Assembly (NCBI GenBank): GCA_949443285.1
Contig: CASSLW010000004.1
Coordinates: 62,001 to 126,000, forward strand
Reading direction: 5' to 3'
Origin: an uncultured Clostridia bacterium
GTDB lineage: Bacteria > Bacillota > Clostridia > TANB77 > CAG-508
DNA: 64,000 nt
Shown: in pieces, positions 26,473 through 35,399 of the stretch
How positions within the stretch are numbered: position 1 is the first letter of the stretch
Layout: every line of letters begins with the position of its first letter
Program-made: the position numbers and the translations under genes
Notes under the pieces: generated by a model
Told to the model about the DNA's origin: nothing
Seen by the model: the letters and a program-made list of their open reading frames with translations, nothing else
Database searches by the model: none

Positions 26473-28441
26473 TTAAATTTCATTTTTCTTTTTTCTTCCT
26501 CTTTTTTTTGGTTCTTCTGTTGTTGCTGATACTTCTACTGTTTCTTTACGTGAATATGTTTTTCCCCAATGTTTTTTTACAAATTCGTCAAATTCTGCAA
26601 GGTCTGTGTCGTCCATATTTAGTCTCATTTCACTTAAGTTTTTGTCTGTTATTGGGTTTGTTATTATATATTCTCCGTCAACATATTCTAATATGTTTCT
26701 GTGTATGTATAATTGTCTGTCTGTTACTTTTTCAAAATATCTTGTTGCGTTGTCAAAGAATTTGTCAAATTTTCCTTCTAGTGTTTTTTCTTTTCTGTGG
26801 TCAAATGTATATTCATTTTTTTCTTCAATTGGTATACATTCTGTTATTCTTTCTACATATCTTTTTCCTCTAAAGTCTTTTGTTAAATGAATGTCAAAGT
26901 TTAATACTTGTACAACTTGCTCTTCTGCTGTTTTTTCGTTTTTAAATACTCCTGCTCTTAACATTGAGTTTCTTAGTGCGGTTACTAAGTTTGGAAATGT
27001 TTTTGCGTGGTGAGTAAATAATGTGAATTTTGATGCAACTTGGGCTGCTTGTATCATCCAAGATGCTACGGGGTCTGTTGCAACCTCTCCGGATTATGTT
27101 AACAGAACCGTCAGTTTTCTTTTGAACGTCTAGACCTTCTTGTCCTGAAATTGTATCTGTTTCACGGAATGTTAATATGTTTCTTGTTGGGTATATTTTT
27201 CTTAAGTGAAGCTCGAATGCTGTTTCTTGAACACGGATGTTCATTGTTTCGTATATGTTTTCAATCATTCCCATAAGCATTGTTGTTTTACCACAACCTT
27301 GCTCACCAGTGATTGATATAATTCTTGCTCCTTTTACTAAATATTTTAGTAATTCTATTGATTCTAATGAACCTGGTTCTCCTTTGAACCATTGTTCAAG
27401 TGTTGAACGTTTTACGTCAAACTTTCTTACAAAGAATGCCCATGTTTCAGAGAAACTTGGTCTTACAACAACGACACGTGAACCGTCTTTCATTTCATTG
27501 ATTTTGTATCCATTTGTGTCTGATAATTGTCCTGGGTTGTTGTATTTGTAAATATTTTGACATACTCTTTTTAGTTCTGATTCTGTTCCAAATGATAAGA
27601 ATGCTAGTCTTATAGATTTACCTTGGAAGAATATCCATATACTGTCACATGCTCTTGGAACTTTGTGTTCTGCTATTTGTTCTAGGTAGTCTCCATCGCT
27701 TTGTGCAACTTGGCTTAGGAAACTTTCTGGAAGTCCAGATACACCACCAGATACACCGTCTATGTTCATATCTCTTACTTCGTCTATACTACTATAACCT
27801 TTATAGTGTTGGTATATTCTTTGTACTATTACACTTAGCTTGTCTGAAAATGTTAACATTATATTTTCTGCTTCATAAATGTCTTCGATTTCTTTGCTTG
27901 TTATTACGTAAGATGGTTTTGTTTCACCTTCGACATATTTTAGTTCTGCTAGGTTATATTTTTTTATTAGTTCTGTTAGTGCTTCATATCCAAATTCTTT
28001 TTTATATGCATATATTAATATGTCGAATTTGTCTTGTGCTGTTAAAAGTGATGGTATGTCAAATGGAATTGCTTTTGATATGTTACTTTCTGTTACTCCA
28101 TATTCTTTTTGAAGTATGTCGAATATTAATTCTTTTACGTATTTTTTATCGTTAACATCTCCATATGTACATCCTTTTAAGGCTTTTTTCAATTCGTATT
28201 TTTTGTTCTTTCTTCTTTTTAATTCTTCTTCTGAAAGACCAATATCATATAAGTTTATTTTTGTTATTTCGTCTAGTCTTTTCTTTACGAATTCTGTCAT
28301 TTTTTCGATTGTGTAGGTTTTGTCATCTACTTCTATTAGTGTTTCTACTTCTGCTGTTTTTTTCTTTTTTATGACATATACTACTGCATATGCAGCAATC
28401 CCTAACACCGCGATGATTAGCACAATGTTCATTATTGTCAT
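26473..28441 (-). CDS. cpaF: CpaF/TadA-like pilus assembly ATPase with +1 frameshift in Walker B
   Basis: Two frames give a secretion ATPase of about 655 residues if one base is skipped at the CGG at 27091-27089 (codon 451). Walker A is GEQGCGKTTM (about 379-388). The joined Walker B region reads NII-GEVATDPVASWMIQAA and is followed by the His-box-like FTLFTHHAKT, so the glycine created by the shift is the expected IIGE glycine. Without the shift the ATPase ends before the His box. Unusually it has an N-terminal transmembrane segment (5-25) and a basic C-terminal tail (PKKRGRKKK). It powers pilus assembly between the CpaE-like proteins and the platform protein. Confidence 0.85.
27089..27091 (-). 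other. CGG +1 frameshift site (pilus ATPase)
   Basis: ATC-CGG-AGA in frame; ATC-C-GGA-GAG restores IIGEVATDP of Walker B. The unshifted frame makes about 48 aberrant residues before its stop. Confidence 0.92.
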
Positions 28442-28455
28442 TTAAAGGTTCCTCC

Positions 28456-29295
28456 TTACATTTTCATTGCTAAGTCTTGTATCCTGTATATTATATTGTC
28501 ATCAGCTCTTTTTACTTCTGATAGAAATATTACATTTCTATCTTCACTGTCTGTTATTTTTTTCATTCTGAAGAATAAGTCTACTACTTCTGCTTCTTCA
28601 GATGCTTCGAAAAACAGTGTGTTGTATGGTATGGCTATTACCTGATTTTTTTCGTTTAAATATCTTGAAATGTTTTTTGTGTTGTATTTTGAAAATTTGT
28701 CATATCTTCCTATTGATATTATTGTTTTTTGTGATTTTAGTATTGGTTTTTCTTCTCTTATTTTTACAAATTCATTGATACTTGATAGTCGTTGCCCTAT
28801 GTTTGCTACTATTACATTTGATTTGTTTAGTATCATTTCTTCTATGTCGTTTCCTAGTTCTCTATCTAAGTCTACCAATATTAAATCATAATATGAATTA
28901 GCTATTGTTATTATCTCGGAATATGCTTTTTTTAGTTCTTCATATTCCATAGCGTTTCCTTTAAAACTTTGTAATACTTCTAATCTTTCTTTTAATACTA
29001 CTTTTGTATAGTTCTTTATATCTTCTGGTGCTAATTTATTGCTATTCATTGCTTTTATTATTCCTGATATACCGTCTTCTAATCCTATGTTAGTGTTTGG
29101 TCCAAATAGTCCACGATTTTTTTTACGTGTTACTTGTTTCCAAAAGCAATTGTCTAGTGTTTTATCTTGATATCCTGTTGAAATAATGAGTATTTTATAG
29201 TTGTGTTCTATTGCCATATGTGTACCAATAGCTGCTACTGCTAATGTTTTTCCTGTTTGTTCTTTTCCATTGCTCCAAAATGTTACAATTGACAT
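28456..29295 (-). CDS. CpaE-like ATPase of the pilus operon
   Basis: A 279-residue MinD/ParA-type protein. The N-terminal WSNGKEQTGKTLAVAAIGTH is a deviant Walker A loop (K, four residues, GKT), and DLILVDLDRELG is the Walker B-like strand. In Tad systems CpaE (TadZ) localises the apparatus to the pole. It overlaps nothing and sits 14 bases upstream of the ATPase gene. A second, more degenerate relative is encoded directly upstream. Confidence 0.72.
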   Translation of the reverse strand: MSIVTFWSNGKEQTGKTLAVAAIGTHMAIEHNYKILIISTGYQDKTLDNCFWKQVTRKKNRGLFGPNTNIGLEDGISGIIKAMNSNKLAPEDIKNYTKVVLKERLEVLQSFKGNAMEYEELKKAYSEIITIANSYYDLILVDLDRELGNDIEEMILNKSNVIVANIGQRLSSINEFVKIREEKPILKSQKTIISIGRYDKFSKYNTKNISRYLNEKNQVIAIPYNTLFFEASEEAEVVDLFFRMKKITDSEDRNVIFLSEVKRADDNIIYRIQDLAMKM

Positions 29296-29296
29296 C

Positions 29297-29995
29297 TTAC
29301 ACTCCTCTTTCTATTATTTTTATCGCTCTCCTTGTTGCATTCGGATTTTCATTTCCTAAGATTTCATCAGCTAAGTATCCTAAACCGTCTTTATATGCAA
29401 CGCTTAGTCTTTTAAACTTCACTTTTGCTACTTTTTGGTTTTCGTGTATTACTGATAAATCTCCATTTTCAAACGGAAAGTATAGTCTTTGTTCATTCCA
29501 TGCTACTTTATACCCTAATGAAAGGAAATTTAGGTAGTCATCTTCTTCTTTGTCCATTGTTCTAGAAAATAACACTTTTGTTAGACTTATTACTCTGCTT
29601 AGTCTTGCAAATACTTCAAGTCCTTTTTTTAGTGAGTATGCATCAAATGAGGTTACAAAGTAATTTCTTTGTGCTTCTTCTAAACTGTAGTTTTCAAATC
29701 CCTTTGGATTGTCGGTGTCTATAAATACAAAGTCATACTCTAGGTCTTGCCCTTCAGTAAGACCTAGGTATCTTTTTATATCTTCCATATTAGAGAAACC
29801 AACAGCTATATCAATTTCTTCATATTCTGTTACATATTTTATTGTAGGGTTTATTGCTGGTATCACATATCTTGCTTTTTGATTTGTTGTTGCATCTATT
29901 ACTAATACTTTTTTATCTAAAGTTGTTAGTATTTTAGCAACATATATGATTAAATCTATTTTGTCGTAGGCGCCTATAAAACCTATTTTTTTCAT
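29297..29995 (-). CDS. CpaE-like protein lacking a Walker A lysine
   Basis: A 232-residue protein with the order of strands of a MinD/ParA fold (KKIGFIGAYDKIDLIIYVAK, KVLVIDATTN, YDFVFIDTDNPKG), but the phosphate-binding loop reads GAYDKIDLI without GKT, so ATP hydrolysis is unlikely. It is encoded one base from the second CpaE-like gene, suggesting a heterodimer of an active and an inactive partner (inference). Confidence 0.65.
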   Translation of the reverse strand: MKKIGFIGAYDKIDLIIYVAKILTTLDKKVLVIDATTNQKARYVIPAINPTIKYVTEYEEIDIAVGFSNMEDIKRYLGLTEGQDLEYDFVFIDTDNPKGFENYSLEEAQRNYFVTSFDAYSLKKGLEVFARLSRVISLTKVLFSRTMDKEEDDYLNFLSLGYKVAWNEQRLYFPFENGDLSVIHENQKVAKVKFKRLSVAYKDGLGYLADEILGNENPNATRRAIKIIERGV

Positions 29996-30017
29996 ATGTG
30001 TTTTCTCCTTCTTTCTT

Positions 30018-31139
30018 TTATTGTGCAGTTGTACCTGTTGTTGGTGTAGCTAATGATTCTACATATTCTTTTCTTGTGTTTTTAGAGTTTGTTACACTTT
30101 CTTCCATTTTTGTTTGTAAGTTTGATTGTGTGTCTATATTTTCGTTGTTTAGTTGTCCATTTATATTGTCTCTTATTTTTACGTTAGCTTCTCCACCATA
30201 TCTGTTTGCTATTTCATTCATTGATTTTTCAAGTATATTTGGATCGTTTCTTAATTGTGTTAATGTGTCGCTGTTTACTACATATGTTGGTGTTGCTGCT
30301 TTTTGCATTCCTGGATCTGTGTATTTATTTGCATATATTTTGCTTCCTGGTATTTTTGCTGCTTCAATTATTGCACAACTCATATGTAATATTTCATCTT
30401 CTGATAAGTTTGCCCAAATTGTGTCTATTGAGTCCATTCCTGCTATATTTGGTATTTCTACTTCTTTTTTAGATACAACTATAAAATCTTGTCCGTTTGG
30501 GAACATAACTCTTATATCTATATAATCTCCTGTTGTTATATCTACTGGTAATACTACTATGTTATATTCTTGTTTTCTTATATCATCTTGTACCATGTTG
30601 TCTGCTCTTGTTATTAAATCTTGTGTTAACACTGTATTTGCATTTAAATCTACTTTTGCTACTAGTGGTACACTGTTTAGTTCTATATATTCTTTGTTAT
30701 CTCTGATTTCGATATAGTATTGTTCTGTTTCTTCTTCTTGTTTTACTTCATATTCAGTTTTATCACGTTTTATGTATAATTTATACATTCCATTATTGTC
30801 TTTTTCGCTTGTTTTTATATATATTTCGTTTCCTTCTTTATCTTGCATTTTCCATGCTTCGATTATATCCATGTTGCTTGTAGCGTTTGTTGGAACGAAT
30901 TTTTTGTATACGCTTTCTTTTGTTAGCATATCACTTGTAATTACTTGTCCTGATTTAACATCGCTTTTTAGGACATATACGCTTACCATTTCTAATTTTT
31001 CTTGTTTTTCTTCTTTCATTTTATTCATAAGTTGTAAAACTAATATTGCTATAACTGCTCCTAATATTACTAGCATTAGTAGCATTCCTAATAAAAATGA
31101 ATTTCTTGCTTTTCTTTGCATTGGATTTGTTGCCATCAC
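30018..31139 (-). CDS. cpaB: CpaB/RcpC-like pilus assembly protein with SAF domain
   Basis: A 373-residue protein with one N-terminal transmembrane segment (about 13-35) and a SAF-type domain, VYVLKSDVKSGQVITSDML, followed by a second SAF-like repeat (SVPLVAKVDLNANTVLTQDL). Tad CpaB proteins act at the cell surface. No secretin is present, as expected for a monoderm, so the role here is probably in the wall zone. It is the first gene of the operon. The Thr/Gln-rich C-terminus may be flexible. Confidence 0.78.
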   Translation of the reverse strand: MMATNPMQRKARNSFLLGMLLMLVILGAVIAILVLQLMNKMKEEKQEKLEMVSVYVLKSDVKSGQVITSDMLTKESVYKKFVPTNATSNMDIIEAWKMQDKEGNEIYIKTSEKDNNGMYKLYIKRDKTEYEVKQEEETEQYYIEIRDNKEYIELNSVPLVAKVDLNANTVLTQDLITRADNMVQDDIRKQEYNIVVLPVDITTGDYIDIRVMFPNGQDFIVVSKKEVEIPNIAGMDSIDTIWANLSEDEILHMSCAIIEAAKIPGSKIYANKYTDPGMQKAATPTYVVNSDTLTQLRNDPNILEKSMNEIANRYGGEANVKIRDNINGQLNNENIDTQSNLQTKMEESVTNSKNTRKEYVESLATPTTGTTAQ

Positions 31140-31239
31140 AAATTCCTCCCTTTATTTTATTTTATATTTTTAACAAATAATCATTTATTTTATTTTATAA
31201 CAATTAGTGTGCAAAATCAACTATTATCGACAACTGTAA

Positions 31240-32124
31240 TTAAAAGTTAATATCATTGTAATATTTTTGTAACATTTGTGCCACACCATCTTCATTATTA
31301 CTTGGCGCAATATCATCCGCAATATCCGCAACCACGCTTGTACTGCCACTCATAGCAATTCCTAACCCTGCATTTTCAATCATTTTTTTATCATTAATAT
31401 TATCGCCTATTGCTATCACTTCTTCTGGTTTTATTCCTAATTTTTTTATCAAAAATTCTATTGCATTCCACTTATCAACATCAGCTAATGAAATCTCTGT
31501 ATAATAATACTCTATTGGTACTTCTTCAGTCCCTTGTTTAATCATTTTTCTTGACATATGAGACACTTCTAAAATCTCTATGTCACTTACTTTTTTCAGT
31601 TTTCTTATTATAGAATTAAAAACTATTTTATTTTCGTCACATATTGTAATTTTTAAAAAATTTTCCTCTTTCATATTTTTTACATATTCATACATATTTT
31701 TTACAATACTAATATTAGTTTTTTTGTTCTCTTCCTTTTTTAAATTTTCTTTGTGATAATATAAAACATTATGCTTTAAAGCTGTTGCAAGTATAGTTTT
31801 ATCAGTATACACATTGTATGATATGCTATTTTCTTCACATATTTTTATTACCTCTAATACTTTTTGTTTTGACATATTTTTTTTGTATATTATTTCATCT
31901 TTTTCGATATCATAAATAATAGCACCATTTCCTGCTATAAAATATTTTTCACTTCCTATTTCTTTTGCTATTGTTTTTATTGAATCTATTGGTCTTCCTG
32001 ATGCAATTATTACTTCAGTACCTTGCGCTATTACTTTTTTAATTGTATTTTGTGTATTTTCTGTTACAACACCATAACTATTTAACATTGTACCGTCTAA
32101 GTCCACCGCTACTAATTTATACAT
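31240..32124 (-). CDS. HAD-superfamily phosphatase, Cof type
   Basis: A 294-residue member of the Cof/YidA group of HAD phosphatases, which dephosphorylate sugar phosphates and cofactors. Motifs: DLDGTMLNSYG (nucleophile Asp and acid Asp), ASGRP, the conserved Lys in the C2 cap region, and AIGDNINDKKMIENAG (motif IV). I prefer the ATG at 32124 (MYKLVAVDLDGT); an ATG at 32133 lies only two bases from AAGGAGG, too close for good initiation. Confidence 0.9.
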   Translation of the reverse strand: MYKLVAVDLDGTMLNSYGVVTENTQNTIKKVIAQGTEVIIASGRPIDSIKTIAKEIGSEKYFIAGNGAIIYDIEKDEIIYKKNMSKQKVLEVIKICEENSISYNVYTDKTILATALKHNVLYYHKENLKKEENKKTNISIVKNMYEYVKNMKEENFLKITICDENKIVFNSIIRKLKKVSDIEILEVSHMSRKMIKQGTEEVPIEYYYTEISLADVDKWNAIEFLIKKLGIKPEEVIAIGDNINDKKMIENAGLGIAMSGSTSVVADIADDIAPSNNEDGVAQMLQKYYNDINF

Positions 32125-32143
32125 ATTCTTCATTTCCTCCTTA

Positions 32144-32208
32144 TGTCAATGTCCATTGATGTCCATTGGGGACGTTTCCTTTTGGACATTTTTGTCCACT
32201 TGGGACAC
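32144..32208. repeat. REP-like composite repeat, TGTCCA arm type
   Basis: TGTCCATTGGGGACG, TTTTGGACATTTTTGTCC and CTTGGGACAC in order, matching the copies at 11027 and 53784. It lies between the HAD gene and the divergent SASP gene. Confidence 0.8.
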
Positions 32209-32357
32209 TTCTTTATTATTATATAGTTAAACTTTTTAAATTGCAATTTATTTTTGCTAAAAATTTCCTGTTTATTTTTTCTGCTTTTTGCAGATTATAG
32301 TATTAGAAAAAGCAAAGGTTTTTTCTGATATGTAATATTACAGGAGGTGAAAAAACA

Positions 32358-32555
32358 ATGGCAAACTCAAGTAACAAAAAATTAGTTCCAGAAGCTATGA
32401 CTGCTTTAGATAAATTCAAATATGAAGTAGCTAGTGAAGTTGGTGTTAACCTAAAAGACGGATATAACGGTGATATATCTGCAAGAGACGCTGGAAAAAT
32501 CGGTGGACAAATGGTTAAAAAAATGATAGAACAAGCTGAAAGAAACATGAAATAG
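32358..32555 (+). CDS. Alpha/beta-type small acid-soluble spore protein
   Basis: A 65-residue SASP that coats spore DNA and protects it from UV and heat. The family signature is clear: the germination protease region KFKYEVASEVGV, then KDGYNGDISARDAGKIGGQM and a helical end. The strong ribosome binding site ACAGGAGGTG and its own terminator indicate a highly expressed single gene; a sigma-G promoter is expected upstream, but I cannot define it with confidence. Confidence 0.95.
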   Translation: MANSSNKKLVPEAMTALDKFKYEVASEVGVNLKDGYNGDISARDAGKIGGQMVKKMIEQAERNMK

Positions 32556-32620
32556 TTAAACTTTTAAATCATTTTGCAGGAAGTTAAATTTTGTTTTTAT
32601 ATATTTTTATAAATACATAA

Positions 32621-32650
32621 AGGCAGGATTTGATTTCCTGCCTTCTTTTT
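32621..32650 (+). terminator. Intrinsic terminator of the SASP gene
   Basis: AGGCAGGA / TCCTGCCT stem with a 7-base loop, followed by TCTTTTT. Confidence 0.85.
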
Positions 32651-32681
32651 GATGTTTTTGGGGACGGAGCAAAAATACATC
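32651..32681 (+). repeat. REP-like palindrome, GATGTTTT arm type
   Basis: GATGTTTTTGGGGACGG with closing arm ATACATC, between the SASP terminator and the stop of hpf. Confidence 0.8.
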
Positions 32682-32701
32682 ACTTCTCCCCTTTTTATTT
32701 A

Positions 32702-33229
32702 TTATGCTTCTGGTTCTACTAAACCATAATTTTTTCCGTCTTTTAATCTATGTACAACATTTACTTTCCCAGTTTCAACATTTATGAATGCTAGGAAGTT
32801 ATGTGTTGGTTTTTCTTGTAATTTTAAAACTGCATCTTCTGGTAACATTGGTTTTATTTCATAGTATGATGTTTTTACTATTTCATCTTTTATTTCTGTT
32901 GCTTGTTCATTTGCAACTTCCATTGTTCTTATTGATGCGTCTTTCATCATTTTTTCTCTTTTTGTTTTCGCTTTTCTTATTTGTCCTTCTAATATGTCTA
33001 TATCTTTATCAATAGATGCATACATATCTTTGTCTTCTGTTACTGCTCTGTATTTTTCTCCATTTGCTGTAACATAGATTTCTGCTATTTGCTCGTTTTT
33101 TTCTGTTCTTAAAGTAACTTCTGCCTCTGCATCTTCGAAATATTTATCTATTCTGTCTAATTTTCTTTCTACATAATCGTTGATTGCTTCTGTTATCTTT
33201 AGTTCCTTTCCTGTTATTTTTATTTTCAT
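32702..33229 (-). CDS. hpf: Ribosome hibernation promoting factor, long form
   Basis: A 175-residue protein with the N-terminal HPF/RaiA domain (MKIKITGKELKITEAINDYV, then RTEKNEQIAEIYVTANG) and the C-terminal dimerisation domain (SYYEIKPMLPEDAVLKLQ, ending VVHRLKDGKNYGLVEPEA). Long-form HPF dimerises 70S ribosomes into inactive 100S particles under stress. A perfect consensus promoter stands upstream. Confidence 0.95.
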   Translation of the reverse strand: MKIKITGKELKITEAINDYVERKLDRIDKYFEDAEAEVTLRTEKNEQIAEIYVTANGEKYRAVTEDKDMYASIDKDIDILEGQIRKAKTKREKMMKDASIRTMEVANEQATEIKDEIVKTSYYEIKPMLPEDAVLKLQEKPTHNFLAFINVETGKVNVVHRLKDGKNYGLVEPEA

Positions 33230-33275
33230 AAAAATCGCTCCTCTCTTTTTCGTTTTCTACATAGATTATATTTTT

Positions 33276-33304
33276 ATTATATACATTAATTTTTCTATTG
33301 TCAA
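33276..33304 (-). promoter_or_regulatory. Consensus sigma-A promoter of hpf
   Basis: On the minus strand a perfect TTGACA (33304-33299), a 17-base spacer and a perfect TATAAT (33281-33276). Confidence 0.85.
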
Positions 33305-33326
33305 CTTTTATTTTTTAAACATATTT

Positions 33327-34037
33327 CTAATATTCCTTTTCAAGTTTTTCATTAAAGTAAATTTTCGTTACAAGTTTAAATTCTTCCAAAGCTTCATCCT
33401 TCAAATTAAAAGAATACAACTTTTTAGGAGGTGCCGTAACCGTATATTTTATCGCGTTAAGAGCACTCTCGCTTATAGCAATTGCACTTGTATCCTGTCT
33501 TGCACAAGCTTTACACTTCAAACCATTATCTTTTATGCTAAAATATGCTAATTCTTCTTTTTCTTTGCAATTTGTACATTCTTGTATTTGCGGAGTAAAG
33601 CCTAATATACACAATAGGCGCAACTTAAACACACCTAATACCATATCCAAATTTTTGTCTGTCTCAGATATCGTATATAGTGTATTTAATAACAATTGTA
33701 ATATTCTGTAACAATTTTGATTTTCATGCGTCACGTCTTGCACGATTTTATTTATATGTACTGCATATTCTAGTTTATCTAGGTCTATTCTTAGGTTATA
33801 AAATACTTCTATTGGTTCTACTGAATTTATATGATATGTTTGTGACCCTTTGTACACCAAATATTCCCCAAAGCTGAATATCTGTGTTCCAGCCAAAAGA
33901 GCACTTTTAGGTCTTCTTGCCCCTTTGGCAACACATGATATTTTTCCAAAGTTTGGAGTTAATACTGTTAGCATCTTGTCAAAGTCACCTACATTACTCT
34001 CTGATAATACTATTCCATTTATTTTTGTGTTTGACAT
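33327..34037 (-). CDS. recO: DNA repair protein RecO
   Basis: A 236-residue recombination mediator that helps load RecA at gaps. The N-terminal OB fold (KINGIVLSESNVGDFDKMLT, then GKISCVAKGARRPKS) is followed by a helical domain and a four-cysteine zinc site (CTNCKEKE and CKACARQD). It lies in the standard era-yqzL-recO neighbourhood and is the last gene of that operon. Confidence 0.93.
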   Translation of the reverse strand: MSNTKINGIVLSESNVGDFDKMLTVLTPNFGKISCVAKGARRPKSALLAGTQIFSFGEYLVYKGSQTYHINSVEPIEVFYNLRIDLDKLEYAVHINKIVQDVTHENQNCYRILQLLLNTLYTISETDKNLDMVLGVFKLRLLCILGFTPQIQECTNCKEKEELAYFSIKDNGLKCKACARQDTSAIAISESALNAIKYTVTAPPKKLYSFNLKDEALEEFKLVTKIYFNEKLEKEY

Positions 34038-34060
34038 TTCTTCCCTTTCAATTTTTTAGT

Positions 34061-34222
34061 TTAATTGTTTTTATTATCAAACTTTTCTGGCCTGTCCCAA
34101 AAAGTTTGATTTTCTGCATTTTCTTCTATTCCTTTTTCCAAGTTCTCTATTTGTCTTAATTCCATAAAAGCGTTGATATCACCCGTATTTTTAAATGTTT
34201 CCCATGCTATTTTTTTAATCAT
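34061..34222 (-). CDS. yqzL: YqzL-family small protein with repeat-derived tail
   Basis: A 53-residue protein between era and recO, the position of yqzL in Bacillus. The first 25 residues, MIKKIAWETFKNTGDINAFM, match the YqzL pattern (aromatic-rich start, then TG-[DN]-I). The ribosome binding site AAAGGAGA is well placed. The last 16 or so residues (NQTFWDRPEKFDNKNN) are encoded by a REP-like palindrome that has replaced or extended the original C-terminus. The function of the family is unknown. Confidence 0.82.
   Translation of the reverse strand: MIKKIAWETFKNTGDINAFMELRQIENLEKGIEENAENQTFWDRPEKFDNKNN
34077..34109 (-). repeat. REP-like palindrome inside yqzL
   Basis: Arms TCAAACTTTT and AAAAGTTTGA flank a core that reads TGGGACAGGCC on the minus strand. 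It is translated as the end of YqzL. Confidence 0.82.
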
Positions 34223-34299
34223 AAGCTATATTCTCCTTTACTTAAAGTTTTACCTTTAATTTTATCTTTTGCCTTTTTATTGTTTTTTATACAATTATA

Positions 34300-35208
34300 T
34301 TATTTTAATTTAAATTTGTTAACAATAGAGTCATTTGATTGCCAGTCAGGTTTTACTTTTACCCATGTTTTTAGGTTGATTTTTATTCCGAAATTTTCTT
34401 CCATATCTATTCTAGCTGCTCTTCCGATTCTTTTTAGCATTTCTCCATTTTTTCCTATAATGATTCCTTTGTGAGAATCCCTTAAGCAATAAATCGTTGC
34501 TTCTATGTCATATATTTCTTCACCTTTTTTATTTTTTCTTTGTTTCATTTTTTCCACTTCAACATAAATTCCGTGTGGTACTTCATCTTGCAACAATTTT
34601 AGTGCTTTTTCTCTAATTGTTTCTTCTGCCAATTGTCTTAATGTTTGGTCTGTATATTCTTCTACGTCATAATACGCTGGGCCTGGCTTTAGATTTTTTT
34701 CTATTTCTTCTAATATGATTTCTTTATATTTTGAATTTGTTGCAGATATTGGAATTACTGCTTCAAAATTATATTCTTTGCTATAAAGTTCTATCAAGTT
34801 TAATAGTTTTTCTCTTTTTACTAAATCTATTTTATTAATAATTAGTATTGTTTTTCTTTTTGCTTCTTTTATTTTTTCTAATATGATGCTATCTCCTCTG
34901 CCAATATCTTCGCTTGTTGCCTCTATTAAAAATAAAACTACATCTGCATCTGCTAGGCTTGTAAATGATGTTTCTACCATTGTTTCGTTAAGCTTCGTTT
35001 TGGGTTTATGTATTCCTGGCGTGTCTGTAAATACAATTTGACTGTTTTCTCTGTTTACTATTCCTTTTATTGCTGTTCTTGTTGTTTGAACTTTATTTGC
35101 TATTGCTGCCACTTTTTCTCCTACTAGTAAATTCAATAATGTTGATTTTCCTACGTTTGTTCTTCCTATTAGTGTTACAAATCCTGATTTAAATTCTGTT
35201 TCTTTCAT
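34300..35208 (-). CDS. era: GTPase Era
   Basis: A 302-residue essential GTPase for 16S rRNA maturation and 30S assembly. G motifs: GRTNVGKSTLLN (G1), TDTPGIHKP (G3), NKIDLVKRE (G4), SATNSK (G5). The C-terminal KH domain contains GIIIGKNGEMLKRIGRAARID, and a basic tail follows. It is upstream of yqzL and recO. Confidence 0.96.
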   Translation of the reverse strand: MKETEFKSGFVTLIGRTNVGKSTLLNLLVGEKVAAIANKVQTTRTAIKGIVNRENSQIVFTDTPGIHKPKTKLNETMVETSFTSLADADVVLFLIEATSEDIGRGDSIILEKIKEAKRKTILIINKIDLVKREKLLNLIELYSKEYNFEAVIPISATNSKYKEIILEEIEKNLKPGPAYYDVEEYTDQTLRQLAEETIREKALKLLQDEVPHGIYVEVEKMKQRKNKKGEEIYDIEATIYCLRDSHKGIIIGKNGEMLKRIGRAARIDMEENFGIKINLKTWVKVKPDWQSNDSIVNKFKLK

Positions 35209-35293
35209 TTTTACTCCTTGTTTTTTGTTTTTATATGCTTATATTATACACCATTTTTTTGCTAAATTTGTAGAAATTACAATATTTTTTAAA

Positions 35294-35355
35294 AAACTTT
35301 TTGGGACAGGTCAAAAAAGTTTCAATAACTTTTCTTTCCCCGTCCCAAAAATTTC
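35294..35355. repeat. REP-like palindrome, AAACTTTTT arm type, plus degenerate inverse
   Basis: 35294-35322 reads AAACTTTTTGGGACAGG and closes with AAAAAAGTTT; a weaker inverted core (CCCCGTCCC) follows to about 35355. Confidence 0.75.
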
Positions 35356-35368
35356 TCTTTCAATTGAT

Positions 35369-35399
35369 GATGTTTTTTTGCTCCGTCCCCAAATACATC
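35369..35399 (-). repeat. REP-like palindrome, GATGTTTT arm type, over a stop codon
   Basis: On the minus strand GATGTATTTGGGGACGG with closing arm AAAACATC. The first bases of the element supply the TGA stop of the family 4 glycosyltransferase. Confidence 0.8.

Noticed and set aside
31140..31239. Promoter of the pilus operon
   Set aside because: Several TTG/TATAAA-like words occur, but none has both good boxes and proper spacing; I could not pick one honestly.
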